Of a stretch of DNA of 64,000 bases, positions 1-7,593 are shown piece after piece. Within the stretch, counting starts at the first letter, position 1; each line of letters starts with the position of its first letter. The notes under the pieces are model-generated. The model worked only from the letters and a program-made list of their open reading frames with translations. It made no database searches and was not told the origin of the DNA. This stretch comes from an uncultured Desulfobacterales bacterium (GTDB lineage Bacteria; Desulfobacterota; Desulfobacteria; Desulfobacterales; JAHEIW01): contig CAMYLV010000018.1 in assembly GCA_947259495.1 (NCBI GenBank), forward strand, positions 1 to 64,000, in the 5' to 3' direction. The translations under genes were made by a program, and so were the position numbers.

Positions 1-61
1 TTGGTTGATACGGACTAATTTTTGAGACTCATCAATCATAAAAGATTAACCGCTTTGCAAA

Positions 62-385
62 ATGAAATTTGCAATAACAAATAAATGCCCAAGATGTAAA
101 TTGCCGCTGAAAGGTACACAAAGATGCCAATACTGTGGTTATGTTTTACCAAAAAATTTAAAGTTTAGCAAAACATTCAGAAACAAGTTGGAAGGTATTA
201 TTGGTGCGCTTAGCAAAGACCAGATATATGCAACTAATAAGTCGAAATTGACAGATCATGACGGAACCCGTTCAGGAGCTGATAGGCGGAAATATCAAAT
301 TATGAATTATTTTCCAGAAAGAAGATCGGGTAAAGACCATAGAAAAAGGGTTGACCATAGAAGCCAAGCAGCAAGAAAAAGATGA
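62..385 (+). CDS. Zinc-ribbon protein with DRR-type Arg/Asp tail
   Basis: 107 aa. Two CxxC pairs (C9/C12 and C22/C25) form a small zinc-ribbon-like N-terminus. The C-terminal third is very basic and carries spaced DRR/ERR/DHR triplets (GTRSGADRR, ERRSGKDHRK, DHRS). The same tail pattern recurs in the proteins at 11260-11496 and 13330-13542. Function is unknown; the basic tail might bind nucleic acid or an acidic partner (inference). No strong ribosome binding site is visible, so the start is uncertain. Confidence 0.6.
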   Translation: MKFAITNKCPRCKLPLKGTQRCQYCGYVLPKNLKFSKTFRNKLEGIIGALSKDQIYATNKSKLTDHDGTRSGADRRKYQIMNYFPERRSGKDHRKRVDHRSQAARKR

Positions 386-833
386 TAAGACTGTAGATTT
401 TGTCTAAACCGTGAAAAACCATACCTACGTGAAACGTTAATAGATATTTAGAACACAATTATTGGAGGCCTCTAAAAACCTTTGATAACTCCAACTTATC
501 CGTAAAATTAATCGTCTTTAAAAACTACTGATACTAAAAAATATCACGAATTATAAAAATACCATTTTCTGGTTAGTGTCCTGCGGAGCTGAGGTATGTA
601 GGAAGGGAGTGGATATTTTGAGTTGAGGTATGAATAAAAAAACCCAGCCGAGCAACTGGTTGCGCATTGATTTAGAATAATCTGATATATCGTATTCATT
701 TTAGTTTTACCATAACATTCAGCTTTTTATACCAATGTGCCCTCCAATAATCCCTCCGGGTAGCTGATCCGGTGGCAGTTTAGTTTAAGTTTAATCTAAA
801 TTTTACCGATATAACACCACAGGAACTTTCACT
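386..833. other. AT-rich intergenic stretch
   Basis: No convincing gene. Around 633-660 there is a weak hairpin (CCAG/CTGG arms) that on the minus strand would be followed by a T-run and could act as a terminator, but no minus-strand gene feeds into it. Nothing else stands out. Confidence 0.3.
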
Positions 834-938
834 ATGCACATTATATACTTTATAATCATTTCCTTTGTTGGAATAACATTCTATCTCGTTTTGTCCATGA
901 TAAGGAAGCAAAAACAAGATAAACAAAAATATGATTAA
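834..938 (+). CDS. Small single-pass membrane protein
   Basis: 34 aa. ATG at 834 is preceded by AGGAA about nine bases upstream. The protein is one hydrophobic helix (about residues 3-22, rich in I, F, V, L) followed by a Lys/Gln-rich cytoplasmic tail (RKQKQDKQKYD). This is the usual shape of bacterial small membrane proteins. Its stop overlaps the ATG of the next small ORF at 931, so the two may be translationally coupled. Family not recognised. Confidence 0.45.
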   Translation: MHIIYFIIISFVGITFYLVLSMIRKQKQDKQKYD

Positions 939-1128
939 AATTATCATGGAATCAGACGACAAAAATATTAAAAAACACAAACTTGAATATCTTGAATTAG
1001 CCTTAAAAATTAATAAACTTCGCTTCAAAGGCGCAGAACCGCCCTTTGAACTTATTATGCAAGCCCAGAAGGCTGGCCGTTTAGCCGGAATTTCAGAACA
1101 CCAATTAAACAAACTTTTATTCGGTTAG
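931..1128 (+). CDS. Small hypothetical protein
   Basis: 65 aa, charged and helical. It begins inside the stop of the 34-aa membrane protein (8-base overlap); an alternative ATG lies at 946. The C-terminal half (FKGAEPPFELIMQAQKAGR) reads like a short helical bundle ending in a helix-turn (ISEHQLNKLL). No known domain recognised. It lies head-to-tail with the 1164 gene and may share its transcript. Confidence 0.5.
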   Translation: MIKIIMESDDKNIKKHKLEYLELALKINKLRFKGAEPPFELIMQAQKAGRLAGISEHQLNKLLFG

Positions 1129-1163
1129 GATATTCAGTGGACCACTCTAAACGAGGCCGCATT

Positions 1164-1373
1164 ATGAATAAAATAAAAAAGTTTAATACCTACTTAACCA
1201 CTCTGGATGCCGAAATATTTAAGCAAATCAAAAAACTCGCAGCAAAATTTAATAAAGAAAAAAATGACCTTTTGGAGGAAGCGGCTCAGGATTTAATTAA
1301 AAAATGCAAAAACCAAGAATCATATTTAATAATGTCATTTTTTTTAAGATCTCTTGCTACCAAATGTGTTTAA
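1164..1373 (+). CDS. Small protein, possibly ribbon-helix-helix
   Basis: 69 aa from the ATG at 1164, chosen because GAGG sits eight bases upstream; an in-frame GTG at 1137 would add nine residues. The segment FNTYLTTLDAEIFKQIKKLA followed by a second helix (LLEEAAQDLIKK) matches the strand-helix-helix layout of CopG/Arc-like DNA-binding proteins. That is inference only. It sits just upstream of the ExeA-like ATPase and could be an autoregulator. Confidence 0.45.
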   Translation: MNKIKKFNTYLTTLDAEIFKQIKKLAAKFNKEKNDLLEEAAQDLIKKCKNQESYLIMSFFLRSLATKCV

Positions 1374-1388
1374 GAAAGATCATACTAT

Positions 1389-2360
1389 ATGTATCTTGAC
1401 CATTTTTGTTTGAACCTCAAACCTTTTGAGATGAGTCCAGATCCCAGATTTCTCTGGCTCGGCGAAAAGCACAAAGAGGCCTTAGCCGCTCTTGAATACG
1501 GCATACTTGAAAGCAAGGGATTTTTGGTTTTGACCGGCGACGCGGGTACTGGAAAGACGGTCCTGATAAACGGTCTGTTAAAATCAACCCGGGTTAAGGC
1601 GATTACTGCCGCCATCCCTGATCCAGATCTAGAAATTCTGGATTTTTTTAATTTTCTTTCTGAAGAATTTCAGATGAATAAAACCTATGAGAGCAAAGGC
1701 AGCTTTCTGATCGAATTTAAGCATTTTCTGCACGAAGTGTATCAATCGGAAGGAAAGGTGTTGTTAATCATTGACGAGAGCCAACGTCTTAATCATGTTC
1801 TTCTTGAACAGATTCGAATTTTATCAAATATCGAGCTCAATGATCGAAAATTGATAAACATTTTTTTCGTGGGCCAAAATGAATTTAAGGAAATATTGAG
1901 GGAGGAGCGCAACGTCGCGATCCGAAAAAGGCTTGCGGTCAGCTACAACCTGGAATCTTTGGACCGGAAAGAAACCGAAACCTATATCGATCATCGCCTT
2001 AAGATTGCCGGTGCCGCTGAAAACCTGTTCACTCCTGAAGCCATGGGTGACATTTTTTCCTTTTCCAGGGGTCTTCCTCGTTTAATCAATATTACATGTG
2101 ATCATGCCCTTCTGATTGGTTATTCAAAAGAATTAAAACAGATAGATGACGGTGTAATTGAAGAGTGCAGGAGAGATCTCCAGATATTAAGTGACACGGA
2201 AATACACCGGGAGGAAAATGAGCGCTTTGAGGAGAGTCAAGAAATATATGAAACTAACCAACCGCCTAACGAAGTTCATGACAGCAAAAGGATCTGGCTA
2301 TATGCGAGTTTTTTCCTGGCTTTGATCATTATCGGGTATCTATTGCTTAATTTCGGGTGA
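1389..2360 (+). CDS. ExeA-like AAA ATPase with C-terminal membrane anchor
   Basis: 323 aa. The N-terminus (FGLxxxPF-like LNLKPFEMSPDPRFLWLG) is typical of ExeA/GspA-type ATPases. Walker A is GDAGTGKT at residues 50-57, Walker B is VLLIIDESQ near residue 125, and the AAA lid follows. A single hydrophobic helix (about residues 302-320) ends the protein. Relatives assist secretin or polysaccharide-export assembly; many add a peptidoglycan-binding domain after the membrane helix, which is absent here. The gene stops four bases into the transposase remnant at 2357, so the C-terminus may have been truncated by that insertion. Confidence 0.8.
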   Translation: MYLDHFCLNLKPFEMSPDPRFLWLGEKHKEALAALEYGILESKGFLVLTGDAGTGKTVLINGLLKSTRVKAITAAIPDPDLEILDFFNFLSEEFQMNKTYESKGSFLIEFKHFLHEVYQSEGKVLLIIDESQRLNHVLLEQIRILSNIELNDRKLINIFFVGQNEFKEILREERNVAIRKRLAVSYNLESLDRKETETYIDHRLKIAGAAENLFTPEAMGDIFSFSRGLPRLINITCDHALLIGYSKELKQIDDGVIEECRRDLQILSDTEIHREENERFEESQEIYETNQPPNEVHDSKRIWLYASFFLALIIIGYLLLNFG

Positions 2361-2555
2361 AAAAAATCGAAACACAAAAGGGACGCAAAATCTATCCCCA
2401 GCGGATCGGTATTGTTGAACCGGTATTTGCCAACATTCGCGTGCACAAGCGTATGGACAAGTTTAATAAGGGGCAAGATAAAAGTAAATATCCAGTGGTT
2501 GCTGTATTGCATGGTGCACAACATAGAAAAGATCATCAACTTTGCCATGGCATAA
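2357..2555 (+). pseudogene. Transposase C-terminal remnant, IS1182-like, frameshifted
   Basis: The first frame reads RKIYPQRIGIVEPVFANIR, a hallmark of the C-terminal catalytic region of IS1182/IS4-type DDE transposases. Around 2464-2472 the frame breaks. The plus-one frame then continues the family ending (GKIKVNIQWLLYCMVH, then NIEKIINFAMA) to a stop at 2553-2555. Only about 65 residues of an expected 450-500 remain. No terminal inverted repeat was found nearby. The remnant directly abuts the ExeA-like gene. Confidence 0.75.
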
Positions 2556-2960
2556 GGGGGGGTGTCCAGTGGGCGAACAGGTCGAGGGGTTAAAAGCAAA
2601 GTCATCAGAGAAAAATATAGGCTCAAAAAAGAATAGATTTGTGATTGGCCAGCTTATATAAGATATATGTTTCAATTACTGCATGAATTTTGTAATCATG
2701 ACAGCAGCAGCATCAACGGTATATTACATGCCTTTACCGACTAATCAAAGGACGAACTCCTTTTATCTTTCCTTTTTACATTCTTGACCACTAATTATTT
2801 TTCAGCTATCAATTTTAAAGATGTACACGGAATTGTTTTCTTTTATATCGCTTTTCATAATAATGTTCTTAATTACAGAATTGGGGTATAAGTGGTTTTA
2901 GAAAAAAAGCGTTGGAATAAGGGAACGTTTTTTTGACAACCACTGTGAAGGAGGATTTCA
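2556..2960. other. Intergenic region after the transposase remnant
   Basis: About 400 bases without a convincing gene. The second half holds one copy of the MITE-like repeat (2844-2947). The ribosome binding site of the DjlA-like gene lies immediately after the repeat. Confidence 0.4.
2844..2947 (+). repeat. MITE-like repeat, copy 1
   Basis: It starts with TATATCGCTTTTCATAATAA and ends with AACGTTTTTTTGACAACCAC plus a degenerate TGTG. Inside are inverted arms GTGGTTTTAGAAAAAAAGC and AACGTTTTTTTGACAACCAC, which can form a hairpin. Same short subtype as the copy at 37185-37287. Confidence 0.8.
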
Positions 2961-3725
2961 ATGGGTTGGTTTGGAAAACTAGCATTAGGATCATTGGGGA
3001 TGCTGCTTGGCGGGCCCCTTGGAGCTATCGCGGGAGCAGCTCTGGGGCATGCCCTGATTGATAAAAAGGCCGATTTCGCCCGGCAGGCTACCAGGGCAAT
3101 ACCGGAACCGGAATTCGCATATGCTGAAAAGACCCAGGCTGCCTTTTTTATCAGTTTGTTTTCAATCCTGGGCAAGCTTTCCAAAATAGACGGTGTGGTA
3201 TCCAAAGATGAAATTGCAGTTGTACAGGATTTTATCAACAGATTGCCTATTGACGAAACAGAAAAGCAATTTGCCCGGCAGGTTTTCAACGAGGCCAAAA
3301 ACTCACCATACCTGATAGATGATTTTGCAATCCAGTTGTACCAGGCTGCAAAAAACCAACCTACGCTGCTTCTCTCTTATTTTGATCTCCTCTTCAGGAT
3401 CGTTGCGGCCGACGGCACTTTTCATTCCGCAGAGGAAGCCGCTTTAAAGAGAGTTAAAGAGATTTTTAATATCAGCGATAATCAATATGAAGATACAAAA
3501 GCTGTCTATTTCAATGACCTTGATAAACATTACAAAATCCTAAACTGCACACCTGAGTCAACAAAAGAGGAAATCAAATCCAATTACAAAAAATTGGTAA
3601 AAGACTTTCATCCCGACGTCATTATCTCAAAAGGACTTCCGGAGGAATTTATTGAATTTGCCTCAAACCGCTTCCGTGAAATCCAGGAAAGTTACGAAAA
3701 AATAAGGCAAGAACGAAACTTTTGA
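2961..3725 (+). CDS. djlA: DjlA-like TerB/J-domain co-chaperone
   Basis: 254 aa, start supported by AAGGAGG. A Gly/Ala/Leu-rich N-terminal segment (residues 5-30) resembles the DjlA membrane anchor. A helical TerB-like domain follows (about 50-175), with acidic motifs such as KIDGVVSKDE and AADGTFHSAEE. The C-terminal J domain (about 190-254) has its HPD motif at 217-219. DjlA proteins are inner-membrane J proteins that stimulate DnaK ATPase. No dnaK is nearby, and both flanks carry MITE-like repeats. Confidence 0.85.
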   Translation: MGWFGKLALGSLGMLLGGPLGAIAGAALGHALIDKKADFARQATRAIPEPEFAYAEKTQAAFFISLFSILGKLSKIDGVVSKDEIAVVQDFINRLPIDETEKQFARQVFNEAKNSPYLIDDFAIQLYQAAKNQPTLLLSYFDLLFRIVAADGTFHSAEEAALKRVKEIFNISDNQYEDTKAVYFNDLDKHYKILNCTPESTKEEIKSNYKKLVKDFHPDVIISKGLPEEFIEFASNRFREIQESYEKIRQERNF

Positions 3726-3743
3726 TCTGCATAATAAGTGTTA

Positions 3744-3854
3744 TATAGGGGTTGTCAAAAAAACGTTCCGGTATTCCACCGTTCTTTTCTAACTGAATCT
3801 TGCATTAAAATTAATGAGACGCTATTCCGGAACATTATTATGGAAAAGGGTATA
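3744..3854 (-). repeat. MITE-like repeat, copy 2 (reverse)
   Basis: 111 bp, from TATAGGGGTTGTCAAAAAAA to GGAACATTATTATGGAAAAG plus GGTATA. Almost identical to the reverse complement of the copy at 13709-13819, including a shared internal module around CTTGCATTAAAATTAATGAG. Confidence 0.85.
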
Positions 3855-3896
3855 AAGACCCGAATGAAAATTCATCAATAAAAAGGGAGAGAGCAC

Positions 3897-4325
3897 GTGC
3901 AAAATATATTTCGGTACAGAAAAGTTATGGGATTAACCGTGTTGATTTCAATATTCTTGCTATGCTTGCAGCAATCCCCTGTGCGGGCCGTTATGATAAC
4001 CACTGAATACTTCATTCAGCACGGTTCTAAGCAGCTTTCGGACCGGGCGCGGGTAAGAGCCTTTCTTAACAGGACGGATGTGATAGCTCAAATGTAGACA
4101 TATGGTATCAGCCGCGAGGAGGCGCTAGCCCGGGTCGATCGCCTGGCGGATAGCGAAATTGCCTTGATAGCAGACAAACTGAATCAGATCCCAGCCGGAG
4201 CAGGAAGCGTTTATTCAGCAGATGGCAGTTTTCTTTTCTTTGTAGGCGTGGCTCTTTATGCAATCTTTATGGCTATCGTATTGTGGTTTTCGTTTAACGG
4301 TGAAAAGGACAGCTCAGGGTCATAG
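3897..4325 (+). pseudogene. PA2779-family protein interrupted by in-frame TAG
   Basis: GTG start with AGGGAGAGAG upstream. Residues 1-31 form a signal peptide. The first 66 residues end at TAG (4095-4097). The same frame then continues for 75 codons to TAG at 4323-4325 with TYGISREEALARVDRLADSE and a C-terminal membrane helix. These are the PA2779-family features: RARVxxFLxR, an (S/P)xEEAxxRVxxL(S/A)D repeat and a terminal TM segment. One substitution explains the break. Read-through or pyrrolysine insertion cannot be excluded, but TAG is an ordinary stop elsewhere in the window. PA2778-type peptidase partners are absent. Confidence 0.7.
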
Positions 4326-4431
4326 ACGGACGATTCAAACCGGAAAATGGGTGTGATTTCACTCGCCGTTTTTGGCTCAGTTGCCAGAAATGAATTTTGA
4401 GGACTTCCAAACGGCCTCGCAGCTTAAACGC

Positions 4432-4812
4432 TTAAAGGTTTTCGATTTTCCACTTTGTGATCGCTTCGTTTAAGCTTTTTACCAGATTTTCGATTTCCTC
4501 GATGGTGTCCAGCGCAGCGACTCTTAAATTCAACCGGAGCTCGTTTTCATAGCGCCTCTTTTGCCGCTCTAATTCATCATCAATTTGCTCTTTGCTCCAG
4601 GTCAGATGTGATTTCACGATCTTGCGACGGGTCATAAACTCATCAAAAGAATGTTCAAAATCACGTTCCAGAATGGAGACCATTTCGTCATAGGAAGGTA
4701 TTTGAAATGTGCCGGCTAAAACCTGGTTCAGTGACTCCCTGAGCATCTGACGCGCACAGGTCTTGGCATCAGAGAGGTAAAGGGGTGTTCTTTCTTTTTG
4801 AAGTGTTTTCAT
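4432..4812 (-). CDS. Hypothetical helical protein
   Basis: 126 aa, mostly charged helix with heptad-like stretches (SKEQIDDELERQKRRYENE, then a DTIEEIENLVKSLNEA tail). No signal peptide or known domain recognised. It stands alone on the minus strand between two + strand genes. A palindromic ATGATAATCAT stands just ahead of the start codon and could be an operator. The ribosome binding site is weak, so the start is tentative. Confidence 0.55.
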   Translation of the reverse strand: MKTLQKERTPLYLSDAKTCARQMLRESLNQVLAGTFQIPSYDEMVSILERDFEHSFDEFMTRRKIVKSHLTWSKEQIDDELERQKRRYENELRLNLRVAALDTIEEIENLVKSLNEAITKWKIENL

Positions 4813-4822
4813 TTTAGTGTCT

Positions 4823-4838
4823 GATGATAATCATTAAG
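4823..4838. promoter_or_regulatory. Palindromic Fur-like operator candidate
   Basis: GATGATAATCATTAAG contains the palindrome ATGATAATCAT and resembles part of a Fur box (NATWAT hexamers). It lies 11-26 bases upstream of the minus-strand start at 4812. Iron control is inference. Confidence 0.3.
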
Positions 4839-4882
4839 CTGCCTGCTGTCTAATTCGAACCTAAGCCCCACAGATCGGTTTT

Positions 4883-4916
4883 AGAATAGCGCAACGTTTT
4901 TTTGACAACCCCTATA
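4883..4916 (+). repeat. MITE-like repeat, right-end fragment
   Basis: GAATAGCGCAACG then a T7 run, GACAACCCC and TATA. This is the hairpin end of the family without its partner end, so it is a decayed or truncated copy. Confidence 0.6.
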
Positions 4917-5081
4917 GGCCTTCAGTTCGCCGAAAGGAATGAATACATATACAACATTTTGATTCATTTAGGGAGCAAATTCTTAAGCATGAATTGCATT
5001 AAACGGCAAACCTTGGCTATCATCGCTTCCAGGCCCATTTTCATGAAATATGAATAAAATAAAAAAAAATAAAAAAAAAGC

Positions 5082-5109
5082 TTGACATGCCACAATGTAG
5101 TAGTGTAAG
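5082..5109 (+). promoter_or_regulatory. Sigma-70-type promoter for the small RNA
   Basis: Consensus -35 TTGACA (5082-5087), a 16-base spacer and -10 TGTAAG (5104-5109, 4 of 6 matches). A long A-rich tract directly upstream (about 5052-5079) looks like an UP element. Predicted start of transcription is near 5116. Confidence 0.6.
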
Positions 5110-5115
5110 AAGAAG

Positions 5116-5200
5116 CTACCCCACAGATCTATGCTTCTAAAGCATACCTCTATGTCCTCCTCATCTGGCGACTCATATCCCCATGAGTCGCCATTTTTTT
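5116..5200 (+). ncRNA. Candidate small regulatory RNA, about 85 nt
   Basis: The transcript is bounded by the promoter at 5082 and an intrinsic terminator. Visible parts are an unpaired CUACCCC, a small hairpin (AUGCUU/AAGCAU with loop CUA, near 5131-5145), an unpaired pyrimidine stretch with UGUCCUCCUC (5153-5162), and a perfect 11-bp terminator hairpin (5166-5193) whose loop is AUCCCC, followed by seven U. The repeated exposed C-rich motifs are complementary to Shine-Dalgarno sequences, as in known anti-SD sRNAs of other bacteria. No ORF fits inside. Expression is not shown. Confidence 0.6.
5166..5200 (+). terminator. Rho-independent terminator of the small RNA
   Basis: Arms TGGCGACTCAT (5166-5176) and ATGAGTCGCCA (5183-5193) pair perfectly over 11 bp around the loop ATCCCC, followed by T7 (5194-5200). 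Confidence 0.85.
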
Positions 5201-5269
5201 GTGCCTTTTATCCCTTTCCGGGTCTGCTTGCATCAATTGTAATCGTTGTTATTATGGTAAAAATAAAAG

Positions 5270-5501
5270 TATACCGCTTTCTATAGTAAAATTCCGAGTC
5301 ACCGACCACCCGCAGAGCGGGTGGCGTGGATTTTTCCGCTACAGGCGGAAAAACACAAAGACTCGGCAGTGCCTTAGACGGTGGGGGTGAAACCGGGTGC
5401 TTTGCACCCGGTTTGAAAACACCCAAATACAGAATTGGGGTATAAGTGGTTGTAGAAAAAAACGTTTGAATTGCAGAACGTTTTTTTCTACAACCACTAT
5501 A
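5270..5501 (+). repeat. MITE-like repeat, long structured subtype, copy 3
   Basis: 232 bp, TATA-bounded. Relative to the short subtype it carries about 130 extra bases with three hairpins: CCACCCGC/GCGGGTGG (5306-5324), TTTTTCCGC/GCGGAAAAA (5331-5353) and AAACCGGGTGC/GCACCCGGTTT (5390-5414). A fourth, perfect 21-bp inverted repeat (arms 5446-5466 and 5477-5497) forms the right end. Nearly identical to 15532-15761. Confidence 0.85.
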
Positions 5502-5568
5502 ATTCCGCCGGGTTCGCCGGATGGATGTTTATGTGCCTATTTTTTGACAATCTGTGCGCTTTGGGATA

Positions 5569-5645
5569 TGTAATGGTTGTCAAAAAAAAGGACATTACCT
5601 AAACGCTTTTTCTTTCTGAATCCTGCATGCAATTTAATGCGAAGT
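5569..5645 (-). repeat. Degenerate MITE-like repeat
   Basis: It begins TAATGGTTGTCAAAAAAAAG and includes CTGAATCCTGCATGCAATTT, matching the internal module of the copies at 3744 and 13709. The second end is not recognisable. Confidence 0.5.
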
Positions 5646-5767
5646 TGAGAGTACCCTTAACGACAAACTGTTTAGTTGATTGTAGATGTAAAACGGTGCA
5701 AATTTGGTGATTGGATCTGGACCCCTAAAAAGCTACCGCAGTTAACCCGTATCTAAAGGAGGAAAGA

Positions 5768-6343
5768 ATGAATCACAAAAATTGGGCATTTTTGGTCTTC
5801 TTTCTGGTCATCTTTGTGGCGTTTTTAGCACCTTCGTGCGCCAAAAAAGAATTAAAAACTGAAACCACAATGTCAGAGGAAGAAGCTCGCAGGCAAGCCG
5901 AGGAGGAAGCCAGACGAAGGGAACTCGAACGGCAGGCTGCCATACAGGAAGAATCCCTTAGAGAGGGAGAGCTCAAAGCGGACAGCGAACGAATGCAAAG
6001 CACCAGAGAAATGTTCGAAAATGAGGACGTCTTCTTCGAATTTGACAGCGCCAGCTTATCGGTCGAGGCTCAGGAAATTTTGCGAGCAAAATTTGAATGG
6101 CTTAGAGATAATCCCGGCGCACGTGTTACAATTGAAGGGCACTGTGATGAGCGCGGCACCAACGAGTATAACCTGGCACTCGGCGACAGGCGTGCTTACA
6201 CTGCTAAAGCCTTCCTGACCGACCTGGGCATTGATGATGCCAGGTTAGCCACGATCAGCTATGGCGAAGAGCAACCGATCGATCCCCGTGCGTCCGAGGA
6301 AGCCTGGGCCAAAAACAGGCGGGCTCACTTTGTGATCAAGTAA
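5768..6343 (+). CDS. pal: Peptidoglycan-associated lipoprotein Pal (OmpA-like)
   Basis: 191 aa, start supported by AAAGGAGG. Signal peptide with lipobox LAPSC (lipid Cys24), then a Glu/Arg/Ala-rich coiled-coil linker (about 38-80), then an OmpA-like domain (about 85-191). The domain has the Pal motif [21 protein letters not shown], which binds diaminopimelate in peptidoglycan. Pal tethers the outer membrane to the wall as part of Tol-Pal. No tolQRAB genes adjoin it, and the coiled-coil insert is longer than in enterobacterial Pal, so it may be a Pal paralogue. Confidence 0.85.
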   Translation: MNHKNWAFLVFFLVIFVAFLAPSCAKKELKTETTMSEEEARRQAEEEARRRELERQAAIQEESLREGELKADSERMQSTREMFENEDVFFEFDSASLSVEAQEILRAKFEWLRDNPGARVTIEGHCDERGTNEYNLALGDRRAYTAKAFLTDLGIDDARLATISYGEEQPIDPRASEEAWAKNRRAHFVIK

Positions 6344-6454
6344 GGGTTGCCGGCGATTGTGAATATTATGCTCGCATCTGGTTCTATGCTTATTTTTAAC
6401 ATCATTCGAAACGGATAATACCCCCATCCCGTATGCCATAATTACGGTAATCTC

Positions 6455-7558
6455 ATGACGGCTCGATCTCTGCTGGCGGCACCTGCCAGACGCATTGCTT
6501 TTTTCATATCACCACACGGATTTGGTCATGCCGCACGCGCAGCCAGTGTCATGGAAGCGTTGACGGCAATAGAACCCTCAATTCAATTTGATATTTTTAC
6601 CACCGTGCCGGACTGGTTTTTCGCCAATTCCAATTCATTTGCCTTCAAATACCATTTCTCGCTGACTGATATCGGTCTGATTCAGAAAACGCCCTTTCAG
6701 CCGGATTTGCCGGCAACTGTTCAACAGCTGAAAAAGTTTTTGCCTTTCGATCAGGTACAAATTACTGCGTTGGCTGAAAATTTGCACCAGCGGAATTGTG
6801 AACTGGTGATTTGCGATATCGCTCCGATGGGAATCCAAATTGCTCAAAAGATAGGGGTGCCTTCAATTTTGATCGAAAATTTTACCTGGGACTGGCTCTA
6901 TCAAGGATACAGCGACGATGGGCTGAATGAATTCAGCGCGTATTTGCGTGCTGTCTTTGCTGAAGCCACCTTCCACGTACAAACCGAACCGGTTTGCAAA
7001 TCTGGCGCAACGGATTTAGCGGCCGCCCCGGCCAGTCGAAAAATTCAAATTCCTGCCGGCAAAACCCGGCGCAAATTGGGATTGCTGAACAGCCGCAAAG
7101 TCGTCATGATTACCGCCGGGGGTGTCCCCAAAAACTATGGTTTTATCGATAAACTTAAACTTGAGACCGATATCCATTTTATCTTACCGGGTGCCGCCCA
7201 TGCTGAATCCATTCGAGACAATCTCATTCTGTTGCCGGAAAACTCATCGTATTTTCATCCCGATTTGATCAATGCCGCTGATGCGGTCCTCGGCAAAGTC
7301 GGTTACAGTACCCTCGCGGAAATTTATCAGGCGGGCGTCCCATTCGGTTACGTTGCCCGGCCCGATTTTCGTGAATCGAAACCCCTGGTTGATTTTGTGG
7401 AAAACCATATGAGTGGAATGGCCATTGAGGAATCTGAATTTCAGAATGGAACGTTCACCAACTGTCTCAAGAAACTTTTACAGATGCCGCGCGCCCGGTG
7501 CCACAGACCCAACGGGGCCGATCAAATTGCCGGCTTCATTGCCTCTTTGTTAAACTAA
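6455..7558 (+). CDS. Glycosyltransferase-like protein (GT-B, MurG-type fold)
   Basis: 367 aa. The N-terminal segment HGFGHAARAASVMEAL (about 22-37) is the glycine-rich loop of GT-B transferases of the MurG/UGT type. The C-terminal half has a donor-site-like segment (DAVLGKVGYSTLAEIYQAGVP, in which a G-x-S/T-T-x-E element is typical of Glyco_tran_28_C). Substrate unknown. Similar N-terminal domains precede some sugar kinases. It is followed closely by uvsE; both may be in one transcription unit. Confidence 0.65.
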   Translation: MTARSLLAAPARRIAFFISPHGFGHAARAASVMEALTAIEPSIQFDIFTTVPDWFFANSNSFAFKYHFSLTDIGLIQKTPFQPDLPATVQQLKKFLPFDQVQITALAENLHQRNCELVICDIAPMGIQIAQKIGVPSILIENFTWDWLYQGYSDDGLNEFSAYLRAVFAEATFHVQTEPVCKSGATDLAAAPASRKIQIPAGKTRRKLGLLNSRKVVMITAGGVPKNYGFIDKLKLETDIHFILPGAAHAESIRDNLILLPENSSYFHPDLINAADAVLGKVGYSTLAEIYQAGVPFGYVARPDFRESKPLVDFVENHMSGMAIEESEFQNGTFTNCLKKLLQMPRARCHRPNGADQIAGFIASLLN

Positions 7559-7593
7559 TTTGAAATATATTAAAAAGAAAATGGAAACGCCTC

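Larger units (their letters stand above)
4813..5767. other. Long non-coding region with sRNA and repeats
   Basis: 955 bases without a protein gene. It contains a Fur-like palindrome (4823-4838), a half repeat (4883-4916), a promoter and terminator bounding a likely small RNA (5082-5200), a long structured repeat (5270-5501) and a degenerate repeat (about 5569-5645). The RBS of pal (AAAGGAGG) closes the region. Confidence 0.7.

Noticed and set aside
4095-4097. Amber codon read as pyrrolysine
   Set aside because: TAG is used as an ordinary stop in several genes here (e.g. 1128, 10669, 38519, 40501), and the family has no methylamine link; mutation is simpler.
5199-5426. Open frames on both strands across the long repeat
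   Set aside because: The same kind of frames arise at 15466-15753 because the repeat is copied; hairpins explain the sequence better than coding.
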